From NCBI RefSeq assembly GCF_003600685.1, contig NZ_CP032084.1, forward strand, positions 1,302,001-1,366,000: DNA of 64,000 bases, in the 5' to 3' direction. This DNA comes from Achromobacter sp. B7 (lineage in GTDB: Bacteria > Pseudomonadota > Gammaproteobacteria > Burkholderiales > Burkholderiaceae_B). The stretch's first letter is position 1; the number at the start of each line of letters is the position of its first letter. The position numbers and the translations under genes are program-made. This document shows positions 18,070 to 27,406 of the stretch, piece by piece. The notes beneath the pieces are model-generated. The model saw nothing but the letters and a program-made list of their open reading frames with translations, made no database searches and was not told where the DNA came from.

Positions 18070-21000
18070 TTAGTGGCGCGTTTCGACTTGAACCAGGGGT
18101 TCGTTCGACACGGTGGCAACCGGCTTGCGCTCGCGGCCAAGGCGGGTCGGCGTATGCGCGGCGGCAATGCGCAGCTGGGTCTGAGCGTGGCGGTCCGGAT
18201 CGGTTTCCACCCACTTCAAGCCAGCGGCGTTGACGACGTCATGCAAGGCCTGGGCCTTGGCCGACGGCGTGGCTGCCGGTACCACGATAGGCTGCGACAC
18301 GGTGGGGGCTGGGGAGGCAGCCGGGGTTGCGGCAGCCGTCGCTGCGGCACCTGGTGCTGCGGCAGCCGGTGCTGCGGCCGGGGCTTCGCGTTCGCCAACC
18401 GGAGCGGGCGCCGTCACGACGGGTTCCACCTCGGCGGCCTTCACCGGCGTTTCAGCCGGAGCTTGGGCCGGCTCAGCGGCCTGCACGGCAACCGGCTCGG
18501 TCACCGAAGCAGCCGTTTGTACGGGCTGGACCACGGGCTCGGCGGCTTGTACGGCGGCGGGCTTGGTGGCCTCGACAGGAGCGTCCACAGCGGCGGCTTG
18601 GATCGGGGCTTCAGCCGGGGCCTGGACCGGAGCTTGGGCCGGGGCTTGAGCCGGGGCGTGGGCGGGTGCTTGGGTCTGCGTTTCCACCGGAGCCTGAACC
18701 GGCGCCTGAGCCGGTGCTTCGACCTTGGCGGGCTGCGCTTCGACGGCTTGTGCTTCCGTCACCTTGGTGTCGACGGCCTGCGTCTGCACCGGCGCGGCGG
18801 TAGCGGTTTCTACCGGCGCTGCCTGGGCGGCGATGCCTTCAGCTTGATCGGCGATGTCGTCGTCGGAACCGTCGTCCAGTTGCTCGTCGCTACCGGCCAG
18901 ACCTGCTTCGTCCTGGCTGCGGCGGCCACGGCGGCTGCGGCGGCGGCGGCGCTTGCGTTCCGGATCGGCGGCGCCTTCAGCGCCTTCGGCCAGGGGCATG
19001 CCATCGGCGGTTTGCTCGGCGGCGTCAGCGGCGTCCGTCGACGGTTCGGCGGCGGGCTTGGTGGTATCGGGCAGGGCGGTCGCAACGGACTGCGCCAGCG
19101 CGGCCACCATGCTTTCCTGTTCGCTCATCGGCGCGTCGGATTGGCCTTCTTCGCGGCGGTTGCGGCCACGGCCACGGCGGCGGTTACGACCGGCGCCGGT
19201 ATCGTCGCCATTGGCCAGTTCAGCTTGGTCGGGGCGGTTGGACGCCAAGACGGCTTGCGCCGCCTGGCCTTCGCGATCACCACGGCCTTCACCGCGGTTG
19301 CTGCGATCGCCACGATCCTGGCGGTCACCGCGTTCGCCTTCGCCACGGCGGTTGCCACGGGCGTGGTGGCGGCTGCCTTCGCCGCCCTCGGCACCTTCAC
19401 CGCGCGATTCGCCACGGCGATTGTTGCGGTTGCGATCCGAGCCATGGCGTTCACCACGGCGTTCCTGGCCATCATGGCCGGCACGACCCTTGCCGCGACC
19501 AGAGGCGGCGCGCTTGGCGCTGTCTTCCTGGGCGGTGGGGGCCGGCTTGGCGGCTTCGGAGCCACCGGTCAGCCAGCCGACCAGGCGCTTGAACAAGCCG
19601 CCCAGGCCGCCCGTTGCGGCAGCCGGTGCGGCGGGCGCAACGGCGGGCGCGGCCGGCGTGGACGAGACCGGGGCCGGCTGCGAGGGCGTGATGCCCTTGA
19701 CCAGAGCTTCCGGGCGCGCCTTGATTTCGCTTTCGCGCGGTTGCCACGGCGCGTTCGTGGCGGGAGCTTCCACCAGTTCGAAACTGGTCTTCAGCTCTTC
19801 CAGGCGCGGGTCGTCATGGCGCAGGCGTTCGATGTGGTGATGCGGCGTTTCCAGATGCTTGTTCGGGATCAGCATCAGGTTGACCTTCAGGCGGGCTTCC
19901 ATCTTGGTGATGTCGGCGCGCTTTTCATTCAGAAGGTAGGTGGCAACATCCACCGGCACCTGGGCGTGGACCGCCGCGGTGTTTTCCTTCATGGCTTCTT
20001 CTTGCAGCAGGCGCAGCACGTGCAGGGCGCTGGATTCCGCATCGCGGATCACGCCGGTGCCGTTGCAGCGCGGGCAGGTGATGTGCGAGCCTTCGTTCAG
20101 GGCCGGGCGCAGGCGCTGACGCGACAGTTCCATCAGGCCAAAGCGCGAAATCTTGCCCATCTGCACGCGGGCACGGTCGAAATGGAGAGCATCGCGCAGG
20201 CGCTGTTCGACGGCGCGCTGGTTCTTGCTGTCTTCCATGTCGATGAAGTCGATGACGATCAGGCCGCCCAGGTCGCGCAAGCGCAACTGGCGGGCCACTT
20301 CGTCGGCCGCTTCAGAGTTCGTGCGCAGCGCGGTTTCCTCGATGTCGGCGCCGCGCGTGGAGCGGGCCGAGTTCACGTCAACGGAAACCAGTGCTTCGGT
20401 GTGGTCGATCACGATGGCGCCGCCGGACGGCAGTTGCACCGTGCGCGAATACGCCGTTTCAATCTGGTGTTCGATCTGGAAGCGCGAGAACAGCGGGATG
20501 TCGTCGCGGTAGCGTTTGACGCGCTGGACGTTGTCCGGCATCACCACGCTCATGAAGGCGGTGGCCTGATCGGCGATCTCGTCGGTATCGATCAGGATTT
20601 CGCCGATTTCGGGCGAGAAATAATCGCGGATGGCCCGGATGACCAGGCTGGATTCCAGGTAGATCAGGATCGGCGCGGAGTTGTCGCGGGCAGCGCCGTC
20701 GATGGCGGTCCACAGCTGCAACAGGTAGGACAAGTCCCACTGGAGCTCTTCGACATTGCGGCCGATGCCGGCGGTGCGGGCAATGATGCTCATGCCCTGG
20801 GGCAGCTCAAGCTGCTCCATCGTGTCGCGCAGTTCCTGGCGATCTTCGCCCTCGACGCGGCGCGAAACGCCACCGCCACGGGGGTTGTTGGGCATCAGGA
20901 CCAAGTAGCGGCCAGCCAGCGAGATGAACGTGGTCAGGGCTGCGCCCTTGTTGCCGCGTTCTTCTTTTTCGACCTGAACGATCAGTTCCTGGCCTTCGCG

Positions 21001-21279
21001 CAGCGCATCCTGGATGCGGGCGCTACGGACATCGACGCCTTCCTTGAAGAAGCTGCGAGCAACTTCCTTGAAGGGCAGAAAGCCGTGACGGTCTTCACCG
21101 TAGTTGACGAAGCAAGCTTCCAGGCCGGGTTCGATCCGGGTAATGACACCTTTGTAGATGTTGCCTTTGCGTTGTTCGCGGCCGGCAGTCTCGATGTCGA
21201 GGTCGATGAGTTTTTGCCCATCAACGATAGCGACGCGTAATTCTTCCTGATGCGTCGCATTGAACAGCATGCGCTTCAT
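18070..21279 (-). CDS. rne: Ribonuclease E
   Basis: Endoribonuclease central to mRNA decay and rRNA/tRNA processing, 1069 aa, membrane-associated degradosome scaffold. The N-terminal catalytic half has the S1 RNA-binding region (KGNIYKGVITRIEPGLEACFV), the DVNSAR and VIDFIDM segments with the two metal-binding aspartates, and the zinc-link CPRCNGTG (Cys402, Cys405) that joins dimers. The C-terminal half is low-complexity: Arg/Gly/Glu-rich RNA-binding stretches, then long Ala/Pro/Gln-rich repeats (about 18400-18830) with many PAQAP-like units. It ends with a basic tail. It faces its own terminator and has a long structured leader. Confidence 0.97.
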   Translation of the reverse strand: MKRMLFNATHQEELRVAIVDGQKLIDLDIETAGREQRKGNIYKGVITRIEPGLEACFVNYGEDRHGFLPFKEVARSFFKEGVDVRSARIQDALREGQELIVQVEKEERGNKGAALTTFISLAGRYLVLMPNNPRGGGVSRRVEGEDRQELRDTMEQLELPQGMSIIARTAGIGRNVEELQWDLSYLLQLWTAIDGAARDNSAPILIYLESSLVIRAIRDYFSPEIGEILIDTDEIADQATAFMSVVMPDNVQRVKRYRDDIPLFSRFQIEHQIETAYSRTVQLPSGGAIVIDHTEALVSVDVNSARSTRGADIEETALRTNSEAADEVARQLRLRDLGGLIVIDFIDMEDSKNQRAVEQRLRDALHFDRARVQMGKISRFGLMELSRQRLRPALNEGSHITCPRCNGTGVIRDAESSALHVLRLLQEEAMKENTAAVHAQVPVDVATYLLNEKRADITKMEARLKVNLMLIPNKHLETPHHHIERLRHDDPRLEELKTSFELVEAPATNAPWQPRESEIKARPEALVKGITPSQPAPVSSTPAAPAVAPAAPAAATGGLGGLFKRLVGWLTGGSEAAKPAPTAQEDSAKRAASGRGKGRAGHDGQERRGERHGSDRNRNNRRGESRGEGAEGGEGSRHHARGNRRGEGERGDRQDRGDRSNRGEGRGDREGQAAQAVLASNRPDQAELANGDDTGAGRNRRRGRGRNRREEGQSDAPMSEQESMVAALAQSVATALPDTTKPAAEPSTDAADAAEQTADGMPLAEGAEGAADPERKRRRRRSRRGRRSQDEAGLAGSDEQLDDGSDDDIADQAEGIAAQAAPVETATAAPVQTQAVDTKVTEAQAVEAQPAKVEAPAQAPVQAPVETQTQAPAHAPAQAPAQAPVQAPAEAPIQAAAVDAPVEATKPAAVQAAEPVVQPVQTAASVTEPVAVQAAEPAQAPAETPVKAAEVEPVVTAPAPVGEREAPAAAPAAAAPGAAATAAATPAASPAPTVSQPIVVPAATPSAKAQALHDVVNAAGLKWVETDPDRHAQTQLRIAAAHTPTRLGRERKPVATVSNEPLVQVETRH

Positions 21280-21426
21280 GAGAGGGTTTCTCCGTTGTCA
21301 TGACGCGCCGATATCGGCGCGTGACCTCGGGTCACTCGGGCTGCGGCTGAAGCGGGCAAGAAATGCGGACCGTACCTGGGCGGCGCCCAGGCGTATCCGC
21401 CGCGGGTCAGGCGGGCACGTCGTGCC
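21280..21426 (-). promoter_or_regulatory. Structured 5-prime leader of rne
   Basis: Upstream of the rne start lie, in order: a perfect 20-bp palindrome ACGCGCCGATATCGGCGCGT (21303-21322, 23 bases before the ATG); a nested hairpin with outer arms GCGGA/TCCGC and a perfect inner stem CCTGGGC-GGC-GCCCAGG (21365-21400); and a GGCACG/CGTGCC inverted repeat (21414-21426). In E. coli the rne 5-prime UTR hairpins mediate RNase E autoregulation; that this leader works the same way is inference. Confidence 0.55.
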
Positions 21427-21788
21427 GTGGGGCACGGGGTTCTGTCAGCAGGAGGGTCAGCTTCACTGAATGTGGTTTGACGGAAAAATTGCTGTGAACG
21501 GCAGTTGCGGTCGGATTGGTTGCCTACACGCAGCTGGTGCTTTAAATATGCGACGATTCTTGCAGTGCTTCAGAGCCGCTTGCGGCATGCAACGGACCTG
21601 CTGGGACAGCGGGCAAAGTGAATGCCACACCACTATCCGGCAGGGCGCGGTTGCGCCGGCGACCAAGAGACCCAGGGGTTGAATCAGCAGGCAGTACAAT
21701 AGCGGCCCGCGCGCTCGACGGAGTTGCGTACTTGTTTGCATCTCTACGCCAGGCGGCTAGTTCAGCCCCTTAAGGCTGTCCCGATTAT
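21427..21788. other. Intergenic region rne-rluC
   Basis: The distal part of the 509-base divergent gap between rne and rluC. It should hold both promoters. An AT-rich island (TTTAAATATG near 21541) and a TACAAT at 21695-21700 are possible -10 elements, but neither has a well-placed -35. No credible gene was seen. Confidence 0.4.
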
Positions 21789-22766
21789 ATGTCGCTTTCC
21801 GCAATGCGCAAAGAAACTTCCTCCCCCATATCCCCCTCTAAAGCCGCCCCCGCCGTCCGTATGGTGGAGGTCGATGGCGAACACGCCGGCCAGCGTCTGG
21901 ACAACTTCCTGATGCGCTTGTGCAAGGGCGTGCCCAAGACCCACATCTACAAGGCCATCCGTGGCGGCGAGGTGCGCGTCAACAAGGGACGCATCTCGGT
22001 CGACTATCGCATCGTCGCCGGCGACATCGTCCGCATCCCGCCCTTGCGCTTGCCCGACCCGGGCAAGCCGCGCCCGGTGCCGGGCGCCGAGTTCCCCGTG
22101 GTGTTCGAAGACGACGCCCTGCTGGTGGTGGACAAACCCGCCGGCGTGGCGGTGCATGGGGGCAGCGGGGTGTCGTTCGGCGTGATCGAGCAACTGCGCG
22201 CCGCTCGGCCCGATGCCAAGTTCCTGGAACTGGTGCATCGCCTGGACCGCGAAACGTCCGGGCTGTTGATGGTGGCCAAGAAACGCAGCGCCTTGCTGGC
22301 GCTGCACGCGATGCTGCGCGAAGGCAAGGGCGACAAGCACTATCTGGCGCTGGTCCAGGGCGATTGGGTGAATGACCGCCAGCACATCAAGCTGGGCCTG
22401 TCCAAATGGACGACGCAATCCGGCGAGCGGCGCGTTAAGGTCGACCCCGACGGCCAGACCGCGCACACCATCATCACGCTCAAGCAGCGTTTCGGCGGTT
22501 ACAGTCTGGTCGACGCGGAACTGCGCACCGGTCGTACGCATCAAATCCGGGTGCACCTGGCGGCCAGCGGCTTTCCCATTGTGGGTGATGACAAATACGG
22601 GCATGACGACGTGCGCGCGGAATTTTCGCGCATGGGTTTCGGTCGGATGTTCCTGCATGCTCATCAATTGACTCTGGCCCACCCGGTCACCGGCGAGCCC
22701 ATGACCCTGACCGCCGAGCTGCCGCCCGCCTGCCAAAAAATACTGAAACAACTGGAGTCGGTCTGA
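21789..22766 (+). CDS. rluC: 23S rRNA pseudouridine synthase RluC
   Basis: RluA-family pseudouridine synthase, 325 aa, modifying 23S rRNA at three helix sites in the E. coli enzyme. An N-terminal S4-like RNA-binding domain (GQRLDNFLMRLCKGVPKTHIYKAIRGGEVRVN) precedes the catalytic HRLDRETSGLLMVAK with the essential aspartate. The TGRTHQIRVHLAA motif near the C-terminus is present. It is divergent from rne, the usual arrangement in Proteobacteria. An internal ATG (21804) could also serve as the start. Confidence 0.94.
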   Translation: MSLSAMRKETSSPISPSKAAPAVRMVEVDGEHAGQRLDNFLMRLCKGVPKTHIYKAIRGGEVRVNKGRISVDYRIVAGDIVRIPPLRLPDPGKPRPVPGAEFPVVFEDDALLVVDKPAGVAVHGGSGVSFGVIEQLRAARPDAKFLELVHRLDRETSGLLMVAKKRSALLALHAMLREGKGDKHYLALVQGDWVNDRQHIKLGLSKWTTQSGERRVKVDPDGQTAHTIITLKQRFGGYSLVDAELRTGRTHQIRVHLAASGFPIVGDDKYGHDDVRAEFSRMGFGRMFLHAHQLTLAHPVTGEPMTLTAELPPACQKILKQLESV

Positions 22767-22768
22767 TT

Positions 22769-23434
22769 ATGTCGTCGTATTCGCTGGTCGTTTTTGACTG
22801 GGATGGCACCCTGATGGATTCCACGCACAGCATCGTGGCCGCCATCCAGGGCGCTTGCCGGGACCTGGAATTGGCGGTGCCGTCGGCGTCCGAGGCTAGC
22901 TGGGTGATTGGTCTGTCCCTGGAAAGCGCGTTGCGTCGTGCCGTGCCGGAGCTGACGCAGGCGATGATGCCGCGCTTTCTTGAGCGCTACCGCACCCACT
23001 ACCTGCTGCGCGACCCCGAACTGCGCCTGTTCGACGGCATTCCCGAACTGTTGCAGACCCTGGCCGACCAGAACGTGCGCTTGGCGGTGGCCACCGGCAA
23101 AAGCCGGGTCGGCCTGACCCGCGCGCTGGCGGCAACGGGCCTGGGTCCGCTGTTTGACGCCACGCGCACGGCGGACGAAACCTTCAGCAAGCCGCATCCC
23201 GCGATGTTGCACGAGCTCATGCAGGAGCTGGACGTGGACCCCGCTCGCGTGGTGATGGTGGGCGACACCTCGCATGATCTCCAGATGGCGGTCAATGCGG
23301 GCGTGCACGGCCTGGGCGTGACCTATGGCGCGCATACCGTGAAGGAGCTTCAGGGTTGTGCGCCACAGGCGGTGCTCGATAGCGTGCCGCTGGTGCGTGA
23401 ATGGCTGCTGCCCCGGGTGTCGGCCGGCGCCTGA
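22769..23434 (+). CDS. HAD-family phosphatase (Gph-like)
   Basis: Haloacid-dehalogenase superfamily hydrolase, 221 aa. Motif [10 protein letters not shown] lies near the N-terminus, motif II is VATGKS, motif III uses the lysine in FSKPHP, and motif IV is [13 protein letters not shown]. The cap resembles phosphoglycolate phosphatases. It begins 2 bases after the rluC stop, so the two form an operon; an HAD phosphatase after rluC is common in Betaproteobacteria. The true substrate (phosphoglycolate, or another phosphorylated by-product) is not determined. Confidence 0.85.
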   Translation: MSSYSLVVFDWDGTLMDSTHSIVAAIQGACRDLELAVPSASEASWVIGLSLESALRRAVPELTQAMMPRFLERYRTHYLLRDPELRLFDGIPELLQTLADQNVRLAVATGKSRVGLTRALAATGLGPLFDATRTADETFSKPHPAMLHELMQELDVDPARVVMVGDTSHDLQMAVNAGVHGLGVTYGAHTVKELQGCAPQAVLDSVPLVREWLLPRVSAGA

Positions 23435-23546
23435 TCCGGGAAAGATCGCACACGGGGCGCGCCGCCGCGGAATATCATGGGGCGGCGCAGCGTCTATGAC
23501 TTGTACCCGGCGGCTACGGCCGACGGTCGGTGAACCGGAGACCACG

Positions 23547-24509
23547 ATGTTGATACGCAAGCCCCACGATATTGCCCCGTCCGAAATTACCGACGAAGCG
23601 GTCTGGCGTTCGCGCCGCGACCTCATGTTGCGCGCGGGGCTCACGGCCGCCGCCGTGGGGCTGCCCGGCTGGGCTGCGCGCAGCGCGTTCGCCCAAGACG
23701 CCGGCACACTGACCGGCAAGCCCAACGGGTCGCTCAGCGTCATGGACAAGCAGACATCGCTTGCCGACATCACGTCCTACAACAACTACTACGAATTCGG
23801 CGTCGACAAGGGCGACCCTGCCGCCAATGCCGGCAAGCTGAAGACGCGTCCGTGGACGGTCAGCGTCGAAGGCGAGGTGGGCAAGCCGCGCACATTCTCC
23901 ATCGACGATCTGCTCAAGCTGGCGCCCATGGAAGAACGGGTCTATCGGCTGCGCTGTGTCGAAGGCTGGTCGATGGTGATTCCGTGGGTGGGCTATTCGG
24001 TGTCCGAGTTGCTCAAGCAGGTGGAACCCACCGGCAATGCCAAATACGTGGAATTCGTCACGGCAGTGCAGCGCGAGAACATGCCCGGCGTGCGCGCCGC
24101 GATCCTGGAATGGCCCTACGTCGAGGCGTTGCGCATCGACGAGGCCATGAACCCCCTGGCCATGCTGGTGTTTGGCGTCTACGGCAAGGTGCTGCCGAAC
24201 CAGAACGGCGCGCCGCTGCGCCTGGCCGTGCCCTGGAAGTATGGATTCAAGTCGGCCAAATCGCTGGTCAAGATCCGTCTGGTGGAAAAAATGCCGGAAT
24301 CTTCCTGGATCAAGGCGGCGCCCCAGGAATACGGGTTCTACGCCAACGTGAACCCGAACGTACCGCATCCGCGCTGGAGCCAGGCAACCGAGCGCCGCAT
24401 TGGCGAAGACGGCCTGTTCAGCCCTAAGCGCAAGACGCTGATGTTCAACGGCTATGGCGAACAGGTGGCATCGCTTTATCAGGGCATGGACCTGAAGGCG
24501 AATTACTGA
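23547..24509 (+). CDS. msrP: Methionine sulfoxide reductase catalytic subunit MsrP
   Basis: Periplasmic molybdopterin enzyme that repairs oxidised methionine in envelope proteins; 320 aa. A twin-arginine signal ([11 protein letters not shown], Arg23-Arg24) and an Ala-rich hydrophobic stretch direct Tat export as a folded protein. Cys137 in [14 protein letters not shown] is the expected molybdenum ligand. It is followed 8 bases later by msrQ, its membrane electron donor. The ATG at 23547 gives the full Tat signal; the longer frame upstream overlaps the HAD gene and was not used. Confidence 0.95.
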   Translation: MLIRKPHDIAPSEITDEAVWRSRRDLMLRAGLTAAAVGLPGWAARSAFAQDAGTLTGKPNGSLSVMDKQTSLADITSYNNYYEFGVDKGDPAANAGKLKTRPWTVSVEGEVGKPRTFSIDDLLKLAPMEERVYRLRCVEGWSMVIPWVGYSVSELLKQVEPTGNAKYVEFVTAVQRENMPGVRAAILEWPYVEALRIDEAMNPLAMLVFGVYGKVLPNQNGAPLRLAVPWKYGFKSAKSLVKIRLVEKMPESSWIKAAPQEYGFYANVNPNVPHPRWSQATERRIGEDGLFSPKRKTLMFNGYGEQVASLYQGMDLKANY

Positions 24510-24517
24510 ATAACGCC

Positions 24518-25168
24518 ATGTCCGAGGTTTCCTCCCGGCGAGCCGCCGCACCGCCCGCCAAGACGCAGCTTTCCGCCAAGACTTTCGGGCGCTTCAAGCC
24601 GGTCCTGTTCCTGCTGGGCCTGGCGCCGTTCGCGCGCTGGGTGTGGCTGGGCATGGATAACGGGCTGACCGCCAACCCGGTCGAATTCCTGACTCGTTCG
24701 TCCGGTACCTGGACGCTTGTCTGCCTGCTGGTGACGCTGTCGATCACGCCGCTGCGTCGCCTGACGGGGCAGCCCGCCTTGGTGCGCGTGCGCCGCATGT
24801 GCGGCCTGTTCGCGTTTTTTTACGGCGCCATGCATTTCATGGCCTGGGTCTGGTGGGACCGAGGGCTGGACCCCGCGGCAATGTTGCAGGATATCGGCGA
24901 ACGTCCCTTCATCACCGTGGGTTTCGCAGCGTTCGTGCTGATGACGGCGCTGGCGGCTACGTCCACCCAGTGGGCGATGCGCCGCCTGGGCAAACGCTGG
25001 CAGCAATTGCACCGCGCCATTTATGCGATCGGCCTGCTGGCGGTGTTGCATTACTGGTGGCACAAGGCGGGCAAGAATGACCTGACCCAGCCGGCCTTGT
25101 ACGCCGCCGTGCTGGCGCTGCTGCTAGGCTGGCGCATCGTGGCGTGGTGGCGCCGCCGCGCTCGCTGA
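24518..25168 (+). CDS. msrQ: Membrane heme protein MsrQ
   Basis: Inner-membrane b-type cytochrome that passes quinone-pool electrons to MsrP; 216 aa with about six hydrophobic helices. The motifs GLFAFFYGAMHFMAW, RPFITVGF, LGKRWQQLHRAIYAIGLLAVLHYWW supply the histidines that bind heme in the ferric-reductase-like fold. It is the second gene of the msrPQ operon. An N-terminal Ala/Lys-rich extension of about 25 residues precedes the first helix. Confidence 0.93.
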   Translation: MSEVSSRRAAAPPAKTQLSAKTFGRFKPVLFLLGLAPFARWVWLGMDNGLTANPVEFLTRSSGTWTLVCLLVTLSITPLRRLTGQPALVRVRRMCGLFAFFYGAMHFMAWVWWDRGLDPAAMLQDIGERPFITVGFAAFVLMTALAATSTQWAMRRLGKRWQQLHRAIYAIGLLAVLHYWWHKAGKNDLTQPALYAAVLALLLGWRIVAWWRRRAR

Positions 25169-25173
25169 CGCGC

Positions 25174-25959
25174 CTACAGCATTGCAAACATGATCGCGGC
25201 GGTTTCCAGGTCTGGCTGGCCGTCGTGCAAGCTGGGCCGGTAGTGCATCTGGAATGCGGCCAGCGTATTGATCGTGGCGGGGTCCAGCTTGCCGTCCTGC
25301 CCGCAGGCGTAGCCCAGCCGCTGCAACTGCTGCTGAAACCATGCCACGTCGGGCAATCCTTGGGCCTGCAACCGAGCCAGATGCTGGGCCGCGCCGGCCT
25401 CGTCGTACCAGCGGCCGATACCGGCCGCCGCCAGGGCCTTCCAAGGGAACAGTGGGCCGGGATCGACCTTGCGCTGCGGCGCGATGTCGCTATGCCCCAC
25501 GACGTTTTCGGGCGCCACACCATGGCGTTGGATCAGATCGCGCAGCAGGATCGTCAGCGCCCGCACCTGACGGTCGTTGTAGGCGTGCCAGACGGGTTTG
25601 CCGTCGGCGCCTTCGGTCCAGCCCGGGTTGACGATTTCGATACCGATCGACGTGCTGTTCATGGCGATATTGCCGTACCAGGAACTGGCCCCGGCGTGCC
25701 ATGCGGCACGATTTTCATCCACCAGCCGATAGGCGCGCCCGGCGTCGTTGATCAGGTAGTGCGAACTGACCTTGCCCTGCGATAGCAGCTTGAGCGAGGT
25801 GGCGTCGTCAACCGTGGTGTAGTGCAGAACGATGCTGCGTACGCGGCTGGCCTGGCCGACGGCGGTTATGGATGTGTCTAGATCCAGGCCGGCCGGGCCA
25901 CGCGCGGCGCAGCCGGCTAGCACTGCCGTGGCCAGCAGGGTGGTGATAAGGCGAAACAT
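25174..25959 (-). CDS. N-acetylmuramoyl-L-alanine amidase (AmiD-like lipoprotein)
   Basis: Zinc amidase of the AmpD/PGRP type (Amidase_2), 261 aa. A lipobox VLAGC with Cys17 makes it a probable outer-membrane lipoprotein, like E. coli AmiD. Zinc ligands are expected in SIVLHYT and VGHSDIAPQRKVDPG; STSIGIEIVNPG is the central family motif. The C-terminal 60-70 residues (LQRLGYACGQDGKLDPATINTL...) match a peptidoglycan-binding domain. It probably trims anhydro-muropeptides in the periplasm. It is convergent with msrQ, with only 5 bases between the stops. Confidence 0.88.
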   Translation of the reverse strand: MFRLITTLLATAVLAGCAARGPAGLDLDTSITAVGQASRVRSIVLHYTTVDDATSLKLLSQGKVSSHYLINDAGRAYRLVDENRAAWHAGASSWYGNIAMNSTSIGIEIVNPGWTEGADGKPVWHAYNDRQVRALTILLRDLIQRHGVAPENVVGHSDIAPQRKVDPGPLFPWKALAAAGIGRWYDEAGAAQHLARLQAQGLPDVAWFQQQLQRLGYACGQDGKLDPATINTLAAFQMHYRPSLHDGQPDLETAAIMFAML

Positions 25960-25962
25960 GAG

Positions 25963-26673
25963 TTAGCGGGCCAGATAGAGGAAAAGCGTGGGCAGCTTGT
26001 CGAGTTGGGGTGCCGGCAGTTTTTTCCAGTCGGCCACGGTGTGCGTGACCACCCACTCGTCCGCGGTGGTGACCGAACGGGCCACGCACAGCTTGGTATC
26101 GCCTTTCAGCGCGGCCAGCAGGGTGGAGAACATGGCCGCGTTGCGATAGGGGGTTTCGATCAGCAACTGCGTCTGGTTGTGCTTGGCGGAATGCTGCTCC
26201 CAGGCTTTCAACTGCTTGGCGCGCTCGGCCGGGTCCACCGGGGCGTACCCGTGGAAGGCAAAGCGCTGCCCGTCCAGCCCACTGGCCATCAGACCCAGCA
26301 GGATGGACGACGGGCCCACCCACGGTTTGACCGTGATGCCCAGGCGGTGCGCAGCGTCCACGACTTTTGCGCCAGGGTCCGCCACGGCAGGACAGCCGGC
26401 TTCGGACACCAAGCCGATTTCGGCGCCGTGCTTGACCGGCGCCAACCAGGCGTTGATCTGCCCGACGTCAATTTTGTCCGTCAGGGTGTGAATCGTGATT
26501 TCCTGAAGTGGGCGGGTTGTGCCGATCAGTTTGAGAAAGGCGCGTGCCGTCTTGGCATTTTCGGCGATGTAGGTGTCCAGGCGTCCGGCCAGCGCACGCA
26601 CGTCGGCGGGCAACCAGCGTTCGGGCGGGGCATCGCCCAGGCCCACGGGAATCAGGTGCAGGGCGCCGCTCAT
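25963..26673 (-). CDS. RsmI-like SAM-dependent methyltransferase
   Basis: Tetrapyrrole-methylase-fold protein, 236 aa, related to RsmI (16S rRNA C1402 2-prime-O-methylase) but shorter and divergent. VSEAGCPAVADPGAKVV and VGPSSILLGLMASGLDG correspond to the conserved RsmI SAM-binding segments. It overlaps the upstream maf start region by 4 bases and leads into the amidase after 3 bases, so maf, this gene and the amidase form one leftward unit. It may be a paralogue with a different target than RsmI. Confidence 0.78.
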   Translation of the reverse strand: MSGALHLIPVGLGDAPPERWLPADVRALAGRLDTYIAENAKTARAFLKLIGTTRPLQEITIHTLTDKIDVGQINAWLAPVKHGAEIGLVSEAGCPAVADPGAKVVDAAHRLGITVKPWVGPSSILLGLMASGLDGQRFAFHGYAPVDPAERAKQLKAWEQHSAKHNQTQLLIETPYRNAAMFSTLLAALKGDTKLCVARSVTTADEWVVTHTVADWKKLPAPQLDKLPTLFLYLAR

Positions 26674-27272
26674 GCCGGCCCGCCCGGTGCGTCCAGCGGA
26701 TCCAGGCCAAACTGCGCCAGCATGCGCGTCAGCGCGATCAGCGGCAGCCCGATAATGGCGGTCGGGTCATCGCTCTGGATGCTTTCCATTAGTGCAATAC
26801 CCAGGCTTTCCGCCTTGGCGCTGCCTGCGGTATCGTAGGGTTCTTCGGCGCGCAGATAGGCGTCGATGGCGCGTTCTGACAGCTGGCGAAAGTGGCAACG
26901 CGTGACGATGTCGGCTTGCTCGATGCGCTGGCCGTCCGTAACCGCCAGCGCGCTATGAAATTCCACGATCTGGCCCGACAGGGCCCGCAATTGCGCCTGG
27001 GCGCGCGGGAAGTCGCCCGGTTTTCCGATAGGCTGGCCGTCGATGGTCGCCACCTGATCCGACCCGATAACGATGCTGCCCGGATGGTTCGCCGCCACGG
27101 CCATGGCCTTGGCCACCGACAGCCGCAAGGCCAGCGCGTCGGGCGTTTCGCCCGGTTGTGGCGTTTCGTCCACATCGGGAGAAACGGCGGTAAAGGGCAG
27201 GCGCAGGCGCGATAGCAATTCTTTGCGGTAAGGCGAGCTGGAAGCGAGGATCAGGCTAGGCTTTGAAGGCAT
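26670..27272 (-). CDS. Maf-type nucleotide pyrophosphatase (YceF-like)
   Basis: House-cleaning nucleoside triphosphate pyrophosphatase, 200 aa. ASSSPYRKELLSRL at the N-terminus is the Maf phosphate-binding signature; VDET, IIGSDQV-like (VIGSDQVATIDG) and GLPLIALTRML are further conserved segments. It aligns better with YceF (7-methyl-GTP pyrophosphatase) than with YhdE. It is divergent from yceD-rpmF-plsX, the same neighbourhood as E. coli yceF. Its 3-prime end overlaps the RsmI-like gene by 4 bases. Confidence 0.88.
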   Translation of the reverse strand: MPSKPSLILASSSPYRKELLSRLRLPFTAVSPDVDETPQPGETPDALALRLSVAKAMAVAANHPGSIVIGSDQVATIDGQPIGKPGDFPRAQAQLRALSGQIVEFHSALAVTDGQRIEQADIVTRCHFRQLSERAIDAYLRAEEPYDTAGSAKAESLGIALMESIQSDDPTAIIGLPLIALTRMLAQFGLDPLDAPGGPA

Positions 27273-27279
27273 GCGGTAT

Positions 27280-27309
27280 TTGACGTTAAAGCGTAAGTCG
27301 CAGTATTAT
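27280..27309 (+). promoter_or_regulatory. Promoter of yceD-rpmF-plsX-fab cluster
   Basis: TTGACG (27280-27285), an 18-base spacer and TATTAT (27304-27309) form a good sigma-70 promoter; transcription should begin near 27316. Confidence 0.6.
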
Positions 27310-27406
27310 CTAACGTTTTGCGGGATTTTTGCAGCGCGAAGGCGAAAGCTTTAAGCCTCTGAGTGCAGTGGCCTTAGTGCGGTGGAATCTCGCAAATGCA
27401 AAGGAT

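Noticed and set aside
18073..21240. A 1055-codon open frame opposite rne
   Set aside because: It mirrors the GC-rich codon pattern of rne, has a repetitive Gly/Arg/His composition and no recognisable domain.
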